A DNA stretch of 44,917 bases. Origin: a virus. The DNA lies in IMG/VR virus record IMGVR_UViG_3300024262_000060, positions 1-44,917 of that record. One strand, 5' to 3'. The position numbers and the translations under genes are program-made. Within the stretch, counting starts at the first letter, position 1. Each line of letters opens with the position of its first letter. The notes below the pieces were generated by a model. The model did not search any database. It was given only the letters and a program-made list of their open reading frames with translations, and was not told where the DNA came from. Positions 29,716-38,182 of the stretch are shown piece after piece.

Positions 29716-32700
29716 ATGGCAAGTTTAGTAGAACAACTATCTCAACTTACAGGGATTATTGGTACTCCACAAGAGCAAGAGAAAGCTAGGAGACGATTCT
29801 CTCAAATAAAGCAAGAAGCTTTGGCTGATCCCTTAGAGGTTACCAACTTTTCTTCTACTCCAGGGCAACCACATGCAGTACAGAAGAAGATGTCTGATAT
29901 TGTTAGGACAACACAGAGTAGACAGGATAGTTTAAATAAAAGAATGGCTAATTCTGTGGCTAGTACTGCGCCTAGAAAGACAGCAGCAGTAACAGCTATA
30001 CTAGAAGGTATACAAGAAGAGGATCTCAGTGCTGTAGAACAATTAAAGAAACTACCTGCCCCAATAAGGCAGGTTATTAATCGTGGTGTAAGCGATTATC
30101 TTACACAGAATCAGTTTGACATGAGTCAACCTGGTGTACAACAAGAGAGTACTTTACTACAGAACGTAGCTAAGGTGACACAAGGACCAGTGAAAGAACA
30201 GAAAGACTTAGCCTTCTCTAAATACACTCCAATAGAAAAGAGAATGGCACAACCAGTTGGTAGTTCTAAACAGGTAGCAGACGTATTAAGACTAGGGGAT
30301 AAAGATATACCTCCTATGCTTAAGAACTTTGGACTTAAAAGAACTATAGAGAAAGGGAAGAAGTTGCTTAGTGAAGAGCAGACTACATCTTTAGATGTAT
30401 TAACTGGTATAGGAAAAGAAATTATAGATAAGTGGAGTGGAGTTGCAGAAGATCCAACAGCTAGTAAGATAGGTGGTGCTGCGATAACTACTGGAGCAGG
30501 AGCGATAGCATCACTACCTGCTGTGTTATTTAACAGGATACAACAAGTTCCTGTAATAGGAGATGCGATTGATTTTGTAGCTGAAGGAGCTGATAATGTA
30601 GTGAATGTTATTAATGGAGAGTTAGACAAGGTGTCACAGAATACCCCTGAGATGAAGGGGTATATAGATAACTTCCTTAAACCAGCGTTTGATACCGTTG
30701 CACAGTTCGCTATATGGGGAGGTGTGATGAAAGCTGGAGGGAACTTTGTTAAGTATAAGAATGTGGAGATTCCTATTACTGATATTGTAAAGGTAGCAGA
30801 GGGTAAAGCTCCAGCAACTAGTGGGGAGTTACTTGCTGAAAGATTCCTAGCTGAGGCTAAGGCTAAACTAGGGATGGAGACAGAACAAGTATTGGATTTA
30901 TTTAAACAAGAAGGCGGAACTAGTGTAACTGTGCCTACTAGCAGGGCTTTGTTATCTGAACTAAGTGGTAGAGTAGAAGGTATATGGCAAGAGATGACAG
31001 GACAATCAGCACCTGCACCTGTAATAGATTTACTAGCCTCTAATGAAGGAGTGGCTAAGGTTGTTGTCACACAGTTAGAGAACTATGCTAATATGTTTAG
31101 AGAGAATAGGATGGTAGGATTCAAAGGGAAGGGTGATGGATCGGTTAGGCCTGGTATTAATGTCCCTGCTCCTTTGCCTGAGGGTGTTGAGTTAGACAAG
31201 GAAACACTAGAACCCTTATTTAGATCAGGAGAAAAGGGGAACTATTTTTCAACTTCAAGAGAATACATACAAGAAGGAGGATGGAAAGGTCCTATTAGAG
31301 AGATAGCGATTGATAAAAATACTAGACTATTAGATGCAAAAGATTACAATAACTTTAATAAATTACTGACACCAGAAGAATTTGAAGTATATAAAAGGGC
31401 AACTAAAAGAGAGTCTACTGAAATCCAAAATAAAGTATTAGAAAGAAATGGTTATGATGGCATGAGAATTACCGATGAGGGGAGGGGTGGGAAGATTTAT
31501 GAAACTGTTTTCCTTACAGATAAAAATGTAGTCACTAAAGAGCCTACCACCTCTAAAAAACCAACCATCAAACCGGAACCACCTACAGGTAAGAAGGTTA
31601 GAATCCAAACTCGTAGGCTATTAGAAAGCGATCAAGTTAGTGATGAATTTAAGCAGCTTATCAGGGATAACCCTGATGCTTATTATGATGCGATTACTGA
31701 TAAGGAGGCTGACATTGCTATTGCTAATCTGACTCAGCCTGAGTTACGTGACATGTTTTTTGATGGTACTACAAAGCTCAATGACTATGCAGGGTTTAAA
31801 TTAACTCAGCAGTTACAGGCTGAAGCAGAAGCCTTAAGGGCTAAGGGTCTTGAGGAAGAGGCTAATAGTAAACTTGAAGAGGCTGAGACTATCACCTTAA
31901 GAGCTATGGAGAACGCTACTAAAGCTGGACAAAGAGTACAGGCTCAGAAGAAGTGGGTTGAATGGCTAGGTCCTCTTATGAAAGTAAAAAATCTAAAGAG
32001 TGAGGCTCTTAAACTTGGAAGGGAAATCACTAAAGATCAAGAGAAACTTTTAAAAGATTTATTTGAAAAAGAAAAGAAGCTTAAGGCACAGATAGAAGCA
32101 GCTAGAACTGAAGCTATCCAAGGGTTTGACAAGGCTAAGGTGAAAGTATTTAAGAAATTACAAGATGAATACAATGCTAACATAAGAGAAATAACTAAGA
32201 AGAGTTCTACGATTCTTCCTAGGAAGATTAGTGATACATTAATCACTATCATGCAGGGTAATATACTTACCCCTATTTCACAGATTAAGAATATTTTATT
32301 CAATGCTTTCTTCTTACCAGCAGCAGCAACATCTAAAGCGGTAGGGTCATTAGGTGATATGGCTGTAAGTTATTTAAGAAAGATACCCGGCACAGGGATA
32401 TTAGAAAAGATCCCTAGTACTACTATATTTGGACAAGAGTTTAAACCAGGTGAGTTCTTTAAGAAAGACCGCACCTTATACTCAGGGAACCCGGTAGAAT
32501 ATGTTAAAGGATTCGGGCAAGGAGCAGCTGAAGCAGCTGAGTCTTTTGCTAAAGGTGCTATGCCTGGAGATCTTGCTAAGGTAGAGAGACATAAATCTCT
32601 TGAACCATTCGCTGCTATTGCATCTGCATGGACAGGAAAGAACATGGCTGTAAATCCTAAGACAGGGAAACCATTTGCCTATGATAGATTTGAGAAGGCT

Positions 32701-34512
32701 CTTAGAGGTGCGCTTGGTATGCCACCAGAGGTAATGTTCAGTCTATTAGCACTTGGAGATAAACCATTCTATAGAGGAGCGCAAAGATCCTTGTTAGCTG
32801 AACTCGCTAAACTACGTGGGCTTAAAGGAGATGAAGCTAAGGCTATGATTAGATTCCCTGATGATTTATCTATAGAGGAAGTTGAATTACTAGCAAGGAG
32901 TACTGTATTCCAACAGGAATCAGGTGTGGCCAACTGGGTTAATAAAGGGGTAGAGGGCCTTGGTAAAATTCCTGGGATAGGTGGCCTTGCTAAATGGGCT
33001 GCACGAGTACCAGTACTATTTGTTACTACACCAGTGAACGTAGTGTCAGAGTCATTACAATATTTAGTACCTCCAATATCTATATCACAAGGATTCTATA
33101 ATGCACTGAAAGGGGATAGAAGAAAGTCTATGTTATCCTTTGGTAAAGCCGTAGTAGGTACAATGATATTAGCTGTGGCTGCTAAGCTAGTGGAAGAGAA
33201 ATTAGTTAATGGGGACACGTACGAAAATCCAAAGCAAAATGCCCTTGATTATGCACAACTACCACCAAGAAGTATTAATATATCTGGAGTCCAGCGTATG
33301 ATTCGGGGGGAAAGCACTAAGCTACAACCTGGTGATGTAGTAGTAAGTTACGAACAGTTCGGATTACTAGGTGGTGCTATTGAAATGGAATACTCTAAGG
33401 CTGTTTCCCCTGCTGAGGAAAAGAGAACAAAGAAAGCAGATAATAGTTTATACAGAAATTCTGTCAACTTTCTAGGGGAGGCTATGGCTAGTATGTTTAG
33501 GGTAGGTAGTTTTGCAATGAACCAAACCTTCTTAGAAGGTACAGCCACAATCTTTGAAGCTCTTAGTACTAGTGATACTAGTCAGGGAGAAAGTAAACTC
33601 AAGAGAGTGCTTAGGAATTATATGACACTTGGTGTGTCTATACTAGCACCTAATACCTTAGCTGCTGCTACACGTTCTAATGAAACATTTATTAGGGTGA
33701 AGGATGACACAGAACCAGCAGATATTATGGATGCAGTTATTAAAGAAAGATCATTTGACTTACAAGACTACCCTGTCAAGGTTGGACTACTTGGAGAAAA
33801 GATATTACAAACTCCTGATGGAGCGCATCCACTTATCTACAACCTAATAGATTCATTCAAGACTAGAGAGGTAGCTGATGATAAGAGATACTTTAAGATG
33901 TCAGAGTTGTTTGAGAAGACAGGAGACCAAGGAGTCATCCCTCCTATCCCTTCTTCATCAGTATCTTATGGTGGAGAGAAGATAGAACTAGACAAGAAGA
34001 GCGTGAAGTATCAGAGGTATCTTGAAAAGATTGGTAAAGAAAGAGGTAAGCTTTTAACTGACCTAATGAATTCTACTTTCTTTAAGAAACTACAGCCAGC
34101 AGAACAGGCTGAGGTATGGAAAGATGCAATTGATGACGGATATAAAATAGGTCAAGCTAAATACTTCAAGGATGAAATCCCTGAGAGTACTCTTACAGAT
34201 GAATGGGAGATAGCATATCTTAATCCTGACATCACTAGAGCTACACTCGGTACTGCATTAAAGAGTATCGGTAAAGAAGTTAATAAAAGTGGAGCTGCTT
34301 CTTCAACTCAATGGAGAGATTATGAAAAGAAAAGATACCAACTAACACATGGTACTACTGTGAAGTTAGATCTAGGTATTAAAAAGATTCAAGCTAAGAA
34401 TCCTGACATAACTAATACTGGATTACATAAACTTTTACAAGAAGAAGTCACCGCTGGTAGACTATCCTTGGAAGGAGCAGAGTATGTTTACGGTCAATTA
34501 GAGGAGATGTAG
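29716..34512 (+). CDS. Giant internal virion/ejection protein with ART-like domain
   Basis: The 1598-residue protein has helical, Lys/Gln-rich domains at both ends, hydrophobic segments near residues 255-275 and 1145-1160, and long amphipathic helices, as in large podovirus ejection proteins that form the transmembrane DNA conduit. A distinct insertion at about 480-620 looks like an ADP-ribosyltransferase-like fold: GNYFSTSREYI (about 507-517), IREIAIDKNTRLLD (about 525-538), a helical part, NGYDGMRIT (about 577-585) and YETVFLTDKNVVTK (about 593-606). No lytic transglycosylase motif is apparent. It is the last gene before the regulatory hairpin at 34542-34580. Confidence 0.65.
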   Translation: MASLVEQLSQLTGIIGTPQEQEKARRRFSQIKQEALADPLEVTNFSSTPGQPHAVQKKMSDIVRTTQSRQDSLNKRMANSVASTAPRKTAAVTAILEGIQEEDLSAVEQLKKLPAPIRQVINRGVSDYLTQNQFDMSQPGVQQESTLLQNVAKVTQGPVKEQKDLAFSKYTPIEKRMAQPVGSSKQVADVLRLGDKDIPPMLKNFGLKRTIEKGKKLLSEEQTTSLDVLTGIGKEIIDKWSGVAEDPTASKIGGAAITTGAGAIASLPAVLFNRIQQVPVIGDAIDFVAEGADNVVNVINGELDKVSQNTPEMKGYIDNFLKPAFDTVAQFAIWGGVMKAGGNFVKYKNVEIPITDIVKVAEGKAPATSGELLAERFLAEAKAKLGMETEQVLDLFKQEGGTSVTVPTSRALLSELSGRVEGIWQEMTGQSAPAPVIDLLASNEGVAKVVVTQLENYANMFRENRMVGFKGKGDGSVRPGINVPAPLPEGVELDKETLEPLFRSGEKGNYFSTSREYIQEGGWKGPIREIAIDKNTRLLDAKDYNNFNKLLTPEEFEVYKRATKRESTEIQNKVLERNGYDGMRITDEGRGGKIYETVFLTDKNVVTKEPTTSKKPTIKPEPPTGKKVRIQTRRLLESDQVSDEFKQLIRDNPDAYYDAITDKEADIAIANLTQPELRDMFFDGTTKLNDYAGFKLTQQLQAEAEALRAKGLEEEANSKLEEAETITLRAMENATKAGQRVQAQKKWVEWLGPLMKVKNLKSEALKLGREITKDQEKLLKDLFEKEKKLKAQIEAARTEAIQGFDKAKVKVFKKLQDEYNANIREITKKSSTILPRKISDTLITIMQGNILTPISQIKNILFNAFFLPAAATSKAVGSLGDMAVSYLRKIPGTGILEKIPSTTIFGQEFKPGEFFKKDRTLYSGNPVEYVKGFGQGAAEAAESFAKGAMPGDLAKVERHKSLEPFAAIASAWTGKNMAVNPKTGKPFAYDRFEKALRGALGMPPEVMFSLLALGDKPFYRGAQRSLLAELAKLRGLKGDEAKAMIRFPDDLSIEEVELLARSTVFQQESGVANWVNKGVEGLGKIPGIGGLAKWAARVPVLFVTTPVNVVSESLQYLVPPISISQGFYNALKGDRRKSMLSFGKAVVGTMILAVAAKLVEEKLVNGDTYENPKQNALDYAQLPPRSINISGVQRMIRGESTKLQPGDVVVSYEQFGLLGGAIEMEYSKAVSPAEEKRTKKADNSLYRNSVNFLGEAMASMFRVGSFAMNQTFLEGTATIFEALSTSDTSQGESKLKRVLRNYMTLGVSILAPNTLAAATRSNETFIRVKDDTEPADIMDAVIKERSFDLQDYPVKVGLLGEKILQTPDGAHPLIYNLIDSFKTREVADDKRYFKMSELFEKTGDQGVIPPIPSSSVSYGGEKIELDKKSVKYQRYLEKIGKERGKLLTDLMNSTFFKKLQPAEQAEVWKDAIDDGYKIGQAKYFKDEIPESTLTDEWEIAYLNPDITRATLGTALKSIGKEVNKSGAASSTQWRDYEKKRYQLTHGTTVKLDLGIKKIQAKNPDITNTGLHKLLQEEVTAGRLSLEGAEYVYGQLEEM

Positions 34513-34541
34513 CTAATAACTAGCACAGCTTAATCCTTTCA

Positions 34542-34580
34542 GGGTATTAGCCGATTCGTATCAAATATGATACAATACCC
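34542..34580 (+). promoter_or_regulatory. Nested inverted repeat between the virion and lysis genes
   Basis: GGGTATT (34542-34548) pairs with AATACCC (34574-34580), enclosing GTATCA (34558-34563) and TGATAC (34568-34573) around AATA. There is no T-run. The GTATCA/TGATAC core resembles the operator-like repeats at 42365-42421. Confidence 0.55.
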
Positions 34581-34656
34581 ACGTTAGAATGATACGCTTG
34601 CGAGAGGGGCTATAAACACTAGGTATTTTAAAACATTACTTTATAATGTCAAATAT

Positions 34657-35265
34657 ATGATAGTTGCAGACTACTTGGAGTACATTCCATTGAAATCTTT
34701 GGACCAAGGTAGTACAAAATATTGTACATCGTATACTTTCTTTGGATTGTTTCAAGAATTTATACAGCAGAAGTTTAAAAAGGATGTTGAGTTCGATTAC
34801 GAAGATGCATTTAAAAGAATGGAGAAGTATCGAACAACACATTTAGATAAACGTGGTAATAGAATGTTACGTATTGAAACTTTCTTATCACTTGGACAGA
34901 AGTCTGGGTGGGCTGATACGAATGGAGATATATATAGGATAGTAGGTTGGAGAAGGATAGCTTCTCCTAAGCAGAGAGAAGTATTGTGTAGGGAGATGCA
35001 ACATCATAGTCCGGCACTGATTGGTGTTAAGAGATTCTATGGTCATAGTTTAAATGATACCACTATCAAACCAGTGGACTACGAGAATATGAAAGAGAAG
35101 AAGGTAGGTCATGCTATGTGGCTCAGAGGATTTGATAAGGAGAAGGAACAGTACATACTACAGAATAGTTGGGGGAAAGGATACACACAATATATTCCTA
35201 TGGAAGTCTTTGAAGACATAGGAAAGTATTGTTATTTTATTTACGATGTAATCAAAGAGAAATGA
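34657..35265 (+). CDS. Papain-like C1 family cysteine peptidase
   Basis: The 202-residue protein has all the papain-type catalytic elements. The oxyanion Gln and catalytic Cys lie in DQGSTKYCTSYTFFG (Q17, C23), the catalytic His in GHAMWLRGFD (H152), and the Asn in QNSWGKGY (N170). These correspond to the QG-C-W, H and NSWG motifs of C1 peptidases. No signal peptide is seen. It overlaps the M23 peptidase gene by 4 bases. It may be a lysin that cuts the cell-wall peptide stems or a protease that processes virion or host proteins. C1 peptidases are not the usual phage lysin fold. Confidence 0.85.
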   Translation: MIVADYLEYIPLKSLDQGSTKYCTSYTFFGLFQEFIQQKFKKDVEFDYEDAFKRMEKYRTTHLDKRGNRMLRIETFLSLGQKSGWADTNGDIYRIVGWRRIASPKQREVLCREMQHHSPALIGVKRFYGHSLNDTTIKPVDYENMKEKKVGHAMWLRGFDKEKEQYILQNSWGKGYTQYIPMEVFEDIGKYCYFIYDVIKEK

Positions 35266-35870
35266 TTGAACCAATGGAATATAACAAACTAGGCTACGAC
35301 TATCTACAAAGAGTAGATGCAGGACTACTCCATCCGGGTGTAGATTTAAATTACGGCAACGGATGGGATGACCTTGGATTACCTATTAAAGCAATGACAG
35401 ATGGAAGAGTTGTATTTGCAGGGGCTAATCAAGGGGGCTGGGGCAATCTTGTTGTTATACACCACGAGCTACATAATACTTGGACTCGTTACGGACATCT
35501 GGATACGATGCTTGTTTCTGTGGGAATGGATGTTAAAGAAGGTCAACAGATTGGTACATGTGGAGCAACAGGAGGAGACTGGAGTCCACACCTACACTTC
35601 GAAGTGATAATTAAAAAGCTTTCTTACTGGACACAGTACACTAGGAACTGGAGTGTTGCTAAGATTAAAACTTACTTCACTGATCCACTTAAGTACATAG
35701 AAGGTCATCAGTCACAGCCTATAGTAGAGTGGCACAAACATAATAAGATAATAGAGAAGTGGAGTAACCCACCAACAGCTGAAGAGATTAAATTAGGATG
35801 GACTATATATAAAGCAGTGAACGCTATTGTTAAAAAAGAGATTGACTTAACCACTTTGAATCTGATATAG
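35262..35870 (+). CDS. M23 family metallopeptidase (putative endolysin)
   Basis: I choose the ATG at 35262 (MIEPMEYNKLGYDYLQR), which overlaps the C1 peptidase stop; an upstream in-frame ATG would overlap more. The 202-residue protein has the lysostaphin/LytM zinc site: H24 and D28 in LLHPGVDLNYG, H79 in RYGHLD, and H110/H112 in SPHLHFEV. M23 enzymes cleave peptide cross-bridges of peptidoglycan. No signal peptide or cell-wall-binding domain is seen; a C-terminal helical extension of about 80 residues may serve for binding. It is the last rightward gene and a terminator follows. Confidence 0.9.
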   Translation: MIEPMEYNKLGYDYLQRVDAGLLHPGVDLNYGNGWDDLGLPIKAMTDGRVVFAGANQGGWGNLVVIHHELHNTWTRYGHLDTMLVSVGMDVKEGQQIGTCGATGGDWSPHLHFEVIIKKLSYWTQYTRNWSVAKIKTYFTDPLKYIEGHQSQPIVEWHKHNKIIEKWSNPPTAEEIKLGWTIYKAVNAIVKKEIDLTTLNLI

Positions 35871-35911
35871 TGGATTTGTATTTTGCCGTACAAATATGTT
35901 TATGCAAGAAG

Positions 35912-35935
35912 CCACCTGTAAAAGGGTGGTTTTTT
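35912..35935 (+). terminator. Intrinsic terminator of the rightward operon
   Basis: CCACC (35912-35916) pairs with GGTGG (35925-35929) around an 8-nt loop and is followed by six T (35930-35935). It lies 42 bases after the stop of the M23 gene. Confidence 0.8.
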
Positions 35936-35980
35936 GTTTCCAATAAATGACATTAATGTCTACCTACAGAAATAAAACAT

Positions 35981-36009
35981 TTGCAATCTTTAATATAGTT
36001 TGCTATACT
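35981..36009 (+). promoter_or_regulatory. Sigma70-type promoter inside the convergent terminator region
   Basis: TTGCAA (35981-35986), a 17-bp spacer and TATACT (36004-36009). Transcription would start near 36016 and meet a hairpin terminator by 36083. There is no room for a gene, so the product would be a short RNA, or an antisense transcript into the holin gene if it reads through. Confidence 0.55.
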
Positions 36010-36015
36010 ATAGGT

Positions 36016-36083
36016 ACTTTTCATTTTGTTTTTGTTTAGTTTAGTTGCTAAAAACCCCCGGTCAGAAATGGCTAGGGGTTTTT
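36016..36083 (+). ncRNA. Candidate short RNA between promoter and terminator (about 68 nt)
   Basis: A U-rich 5' half is followed by the hairpin AAAAACCCC (36050-36058) with GGGGTTTTT (36075-36083). Only the promoter and terminator support it. If transcribed, it could act as a sponge or antisense RNA, or simply prevent read-through between the two arms. Confidence 0.35.
36050..36083. terminator. Bidirectional terminator-like hairpin
   Basis: AAAAACCCC (36050-36058) with GGGGTTTTT (36075-36083). The T-run lies within the stem in one direction and the A-run gives T in the other, so it could stop transcription from both sides. Confidence 0.6.
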
Positions 36084-36123
36084 GGTGTACTCTGTTATAC
36101 TGGAATCTCGGTGTTGATTGACC

Positions 36124-36156
36124 AAAAAAGCCCCACTACGTCGAGGTAGGGGGCTT
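36124..36156 (-). terminator. Intrinsic terminator of the leftward operon
   Basis: On the minus strand AAGCCCC (36156-36150) pairs with GGGGCTT (36134-36128), with an inner CTAC/GTAG extension, and is followed by a T6 run (36129-36124). It lies 39 bases after the holin-candidate stop codon and would end the leftward arm. Confidence 0.85.
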
Positions 36157-36194
36157 CGATGGTCGGTCTCTCAGGTCGAATGTCAATAAGTCAA

Positions 36195-36422
36195 TTAAAG
36201 ACGTACTGATTCTATCATACTCTTCACTGCAAGTCTACCCGCAGTTGTGACAACTCCCATTACTGTAGCAGTAGTGATGCTATTCATAGCAGCGTCACCT
36301 AGTACTAGCATCTGTTCTCCTACTGAGACTAGGAATACTGATAGGAAGGTGACAAGAGAACTCCATGCGTACCGATTGAACTTGTCGTTGAACGACTCAG
36401 AAAAATGTACCATATTAAACAT
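36195..36422 (-). CDS. Holin candidate, 75 aa
   Basis: The protein has two hydrophobic segments, at about 22-41 (LVTFLSVFLVSVGEQMLVLG) and 48-65 (TTATVMGVVTTAGRLAVK), and a basic C-terminus. This fits a class II holin. The start at 36422 (MFNMVHFSESFNDKF) overlaps the HNH gene by 8 bases; an inner ATG at 36413 is also possible. It is the last gene of the leftward arm, facing the two hydrolase genes on the other strand. Holin function is inferred from topology. Confidence 0.6.
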   Translation of the reverse strand: MFNMVHFSESFNDKFNRYAWSSLVTFLSVFLVSVGEQMLVLGDAAMNSITTATVMGVVTTAGRLAVKSMIESVRL

Positions 36423-36924
36423 TGTTAGTGGCCCACGATTGTCCGGTGATAGCTTTCCATGCAGTCGTGGTATTGATATTAAAAAAGTTTGCTATCTTTT
36501 CATACGTAGTTTCAGGCATAGTCTTACGAATCATCTTCATAATAGATACCTGTCTATTGGTAAGCTTAGCTCTACCGTTCTTCTCTCCTACTGGTCTGAT
36601 AAATAACCCAGCTTCCATTGCGTGTTTAGTATTCATCTTATACGTTACCCATTCAAGGTTAGCCAGACAGTTGTCTGCTTTATCCCCATTGATATGGTTG
36701 ATACAAGGACGTTTATGTTTGTTAAGTATAAACGCTTTACCTACTAAACGATGGACATACTTCTTTCTACTCAGTCCATTCTTTGACAGTGAGACTTGAT
36801 AGTACCCAGTACCATTGTTCTGTGGTATCAGTCTTACTCCTGTCTTCACACTTCTCACGTTACCGAGGTCACTCACTTCATACAGTCCTTTATATTTCCG
36901 GACTGGTTTCCATGTTTCTTTCAT
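36415..36924 (-). CDS. HNH homing endonuclease with NUMOD4 domain
   Basis: The 169-residue protein has an N-terminal NUMOD4 motif (WKPVRKYKGLYEVSDLGNVR, 5-24), an HNH core with the typical HRLVGKAF (58-65), INHINGDKADN (75-85) and NLEWVT (89-94), and a C-terminal helical, DNA-binding-like part (TYEKIANFFNINTTTAWKAI). Free-standing phage HNH endonucleases of this type cut DNA near their own insertion site and spread by recombination. It lies between the holin candidate and a nuclease gene without an obvious interrupted ORF, so it is probably a selfish insertion. Confidence 0.9.
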   Translation of the reverse strand: MKETWKPVRKYKGLYEVSDLGNVRSVKTGVRLIPQNNGTGYYQVSLSKNGLSRKKYVHRLVGKAFILNKHKRPCINHINGDKADNCLANLEWVTYKMNTKHAMEAGLFIRPVGEKNGRAKLTNRQVSIMKMIRKTMPETTYEKIANFFNINTTTAWKAITGQSWATNNV

Positions 36925-36935
36925 AGGCTTTTAGG

Positions 36936-37301
36936 TTAACCAAATATCTTTTCTTTTACTAGTACTTGTAGAATTTCATAGAAGTCCTGCTTCGTCATGT
37001 ATACATACTCTCCTTTCTGTTTAACTTTTTCAATGATGATGTTGTACTTATCATCTTGGGGCATAGCTGCCAGGACAGGTAAAGGATTCTTGTGTGTGTT
37101 ATGACATTTACATTGTATATGGAATGGGAAGGTAGGATCCTCAAACGCTATGTCTACCTTAAGGTCATCAAGTCTTCTACTAGCGTAACGTGATGTGTCA
37201 CATGGTAATCCCATCTCACGTAGTTCTTTCACCACCTGTCTCTCAAGGTTATGACCCTTGTTTCGATTTGTTTTTGCTAGTTTGCTTCTGTCCACTGGCA
37301 T
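36936..37301 (-). CDS. Small PD-(D/E)XK nuclease, Holliday-junction-resolvase-like
   Basis: The 121-residue protein shows the conserved KGHNLERQVVKELREMG helix (E20), KVDI (D50) and HIQCKC (Q63-C-K65) elements of the PD-(D/E)XK fold, in the order and spacing of archaeal-type and phage resolvases. It likely cleaves branched or recombination intermediates and helps to resolve DNA before packaging. Its start overlaps the zincin gene by 53 bases; the motif begins after residue 12, so the long overlap is plausible but unusual. Confidence 0.75.
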   Translation of the reverse strand: MPVDRSKLAKTNRNKGHNLERQVVKELREMGLPCDTSRYASRRLDDLKVDIAFEDPTFPFHIQCKCHNTHKNPLPVLAAMPQDDKYNIIIEKVKQKGEYVYMTKQDFYEILQVLVKEKIFG

Positions 37302-37683
37302 ATATTCTGTGTATTACTGTAGATAAATTGTCACATAGTCTTTCTTCTGCGAAGTCTAGTTCTTTATAAGTAGCCTCTCTATCATGGGCTAGTCTGGATA
37401 ACTCTGACACCATGACGTGCATGAGTTCATGTAGTACTAGTCTATCAAACCCTTCTGGATCTTTGTTAACGTGGTGGTACATCATCCCCTGGTAGTACTG
37501 TATGTACACAGAGTTGTATCCTTTGAGGGATTGTTCAGTTGTCACTGTCTTACCCATATCAGGGTCATCAGTACAATCCTCTATCTTATACTGGAACCCA
37601 GTAAGGTGTAACAGATTAGCAAAGTGTACTATTCTTTCACTTAATCTTTTCTCTAATTTCTCCCACTCTTTATTAGTAGGCAT
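37249..37683 (-). CDS. Zincin-like metallopeptidase (HELMH)
   Basis: The 144-residue protein begins MPTNKEWEKLEKRLSERIVH and has a HExxH zinc motif HELMH (85-89) in the helix LVLHELMHVMV, followed at a distance by E113/E114, which may provide the third ligand. Other catalytic or membrane features are absent. Small phage zincins have been seen near DNA-processing genes, but the substrate is unknown. Its C-terminal tail (Lys/Ser/Gln-rich) overlaps the resolvase-like gene. Confidence 0.7.
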   Translation of the reverse strand: MPTNKEWEKLEKRLSERIVHFANLLHLTGFQYKIEDCTDDPDMGKTVTTEQSLKGYNSVYIQYYQGMMYHHVNKDPEGFDRLVLHELMHVMVSELSRLAHDREATYKELDFAEERLCDNLSTVIHRIYASGQKQTSKNKSKQGS

Positions 37684-38182
37684 AACAAAATTTGTTTAAG
37701 TTCTCTTGTGTCAGTGGTTTACTACCTATATCCATAACTTTATCCCACCATGTTTTACTAGTGGCTTTAAAGAAGGTCTTAGGTAAGCCGTTCTTCAGTG
37801 TTATCCAAAGGAATAACAGTCTTGCTAACAGTGCATTGTCTTCTTTAAACGGTGCTACTAAGAGAAAGATACGGCATAGTTTAGCAGCTTTCAGTTGTGT
37901 TGTAGCATGTTCTCTAGCGTACATACACCATCCTGCTAAGGAGAAATCTACTAACTCCCAGGGGGGTAGTCCTTTCCGATCGCTGTTACGTGTCCCTACT
38001 TCTGCTCCTTGAGAAGCTAGTATCTCCCACGCTCTTGTTACAGAGATCTCAGTAAGGTCAGGCTTATCCATCAGATAAGAGAAAGCAAGTCTACTCTGTA
38101 TATCATAGACTCTACTGTATCCATCTAACGCATTACTCTGTTCAACAAACTTCTTCACATACTCTTGATCTAGTTCAGTCAT
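37673..38182 (-). CDS. Fic-fold protein with a degenerate active site
   Basis: The 169-residue protein matches the pattern around the Fic motif (HPF-D/E-GNGR-xx-R): residues 110-121 read APFKEDNALLAR, and the segment after it (RLLFLWITLKNGLPKTFF) fits the typical follow-on helix RLL...L...GLP. The catalytic His is Ala and the two Gly and the first Arg are replaced, so AMP- or other nucleotide-transfer activity is unlikely. It may be a pseudoenzyme that binds a nucleotide or a host partner. It overlaps both neighbouring genes by 4-11 bases. Confidence 0.55.
   Translation of the reverse strand: MTELDQEYVKKFVEQSNALDGYSRVYDIQSRLAFSYLMDKPDLTEISVTRAWEILASQGAEVGTRNSDRKGLPPWELVDFSLAGWCMYAREHATTQLKAAKLCRIFLLVAPFKEDNALLARLLFLWITLKNGLPKTFFKATSKTWWDKVMDIGSKPLTQENLNKFCYAY

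Noticed and set aside
30126-31070. Minus-strand ORF of 314 codons
   Set aside because: It lies entirely antisense to the giant ejection-protein gene and is Ser/Leu/Pro-rich in the way expected of an antisense shadow.
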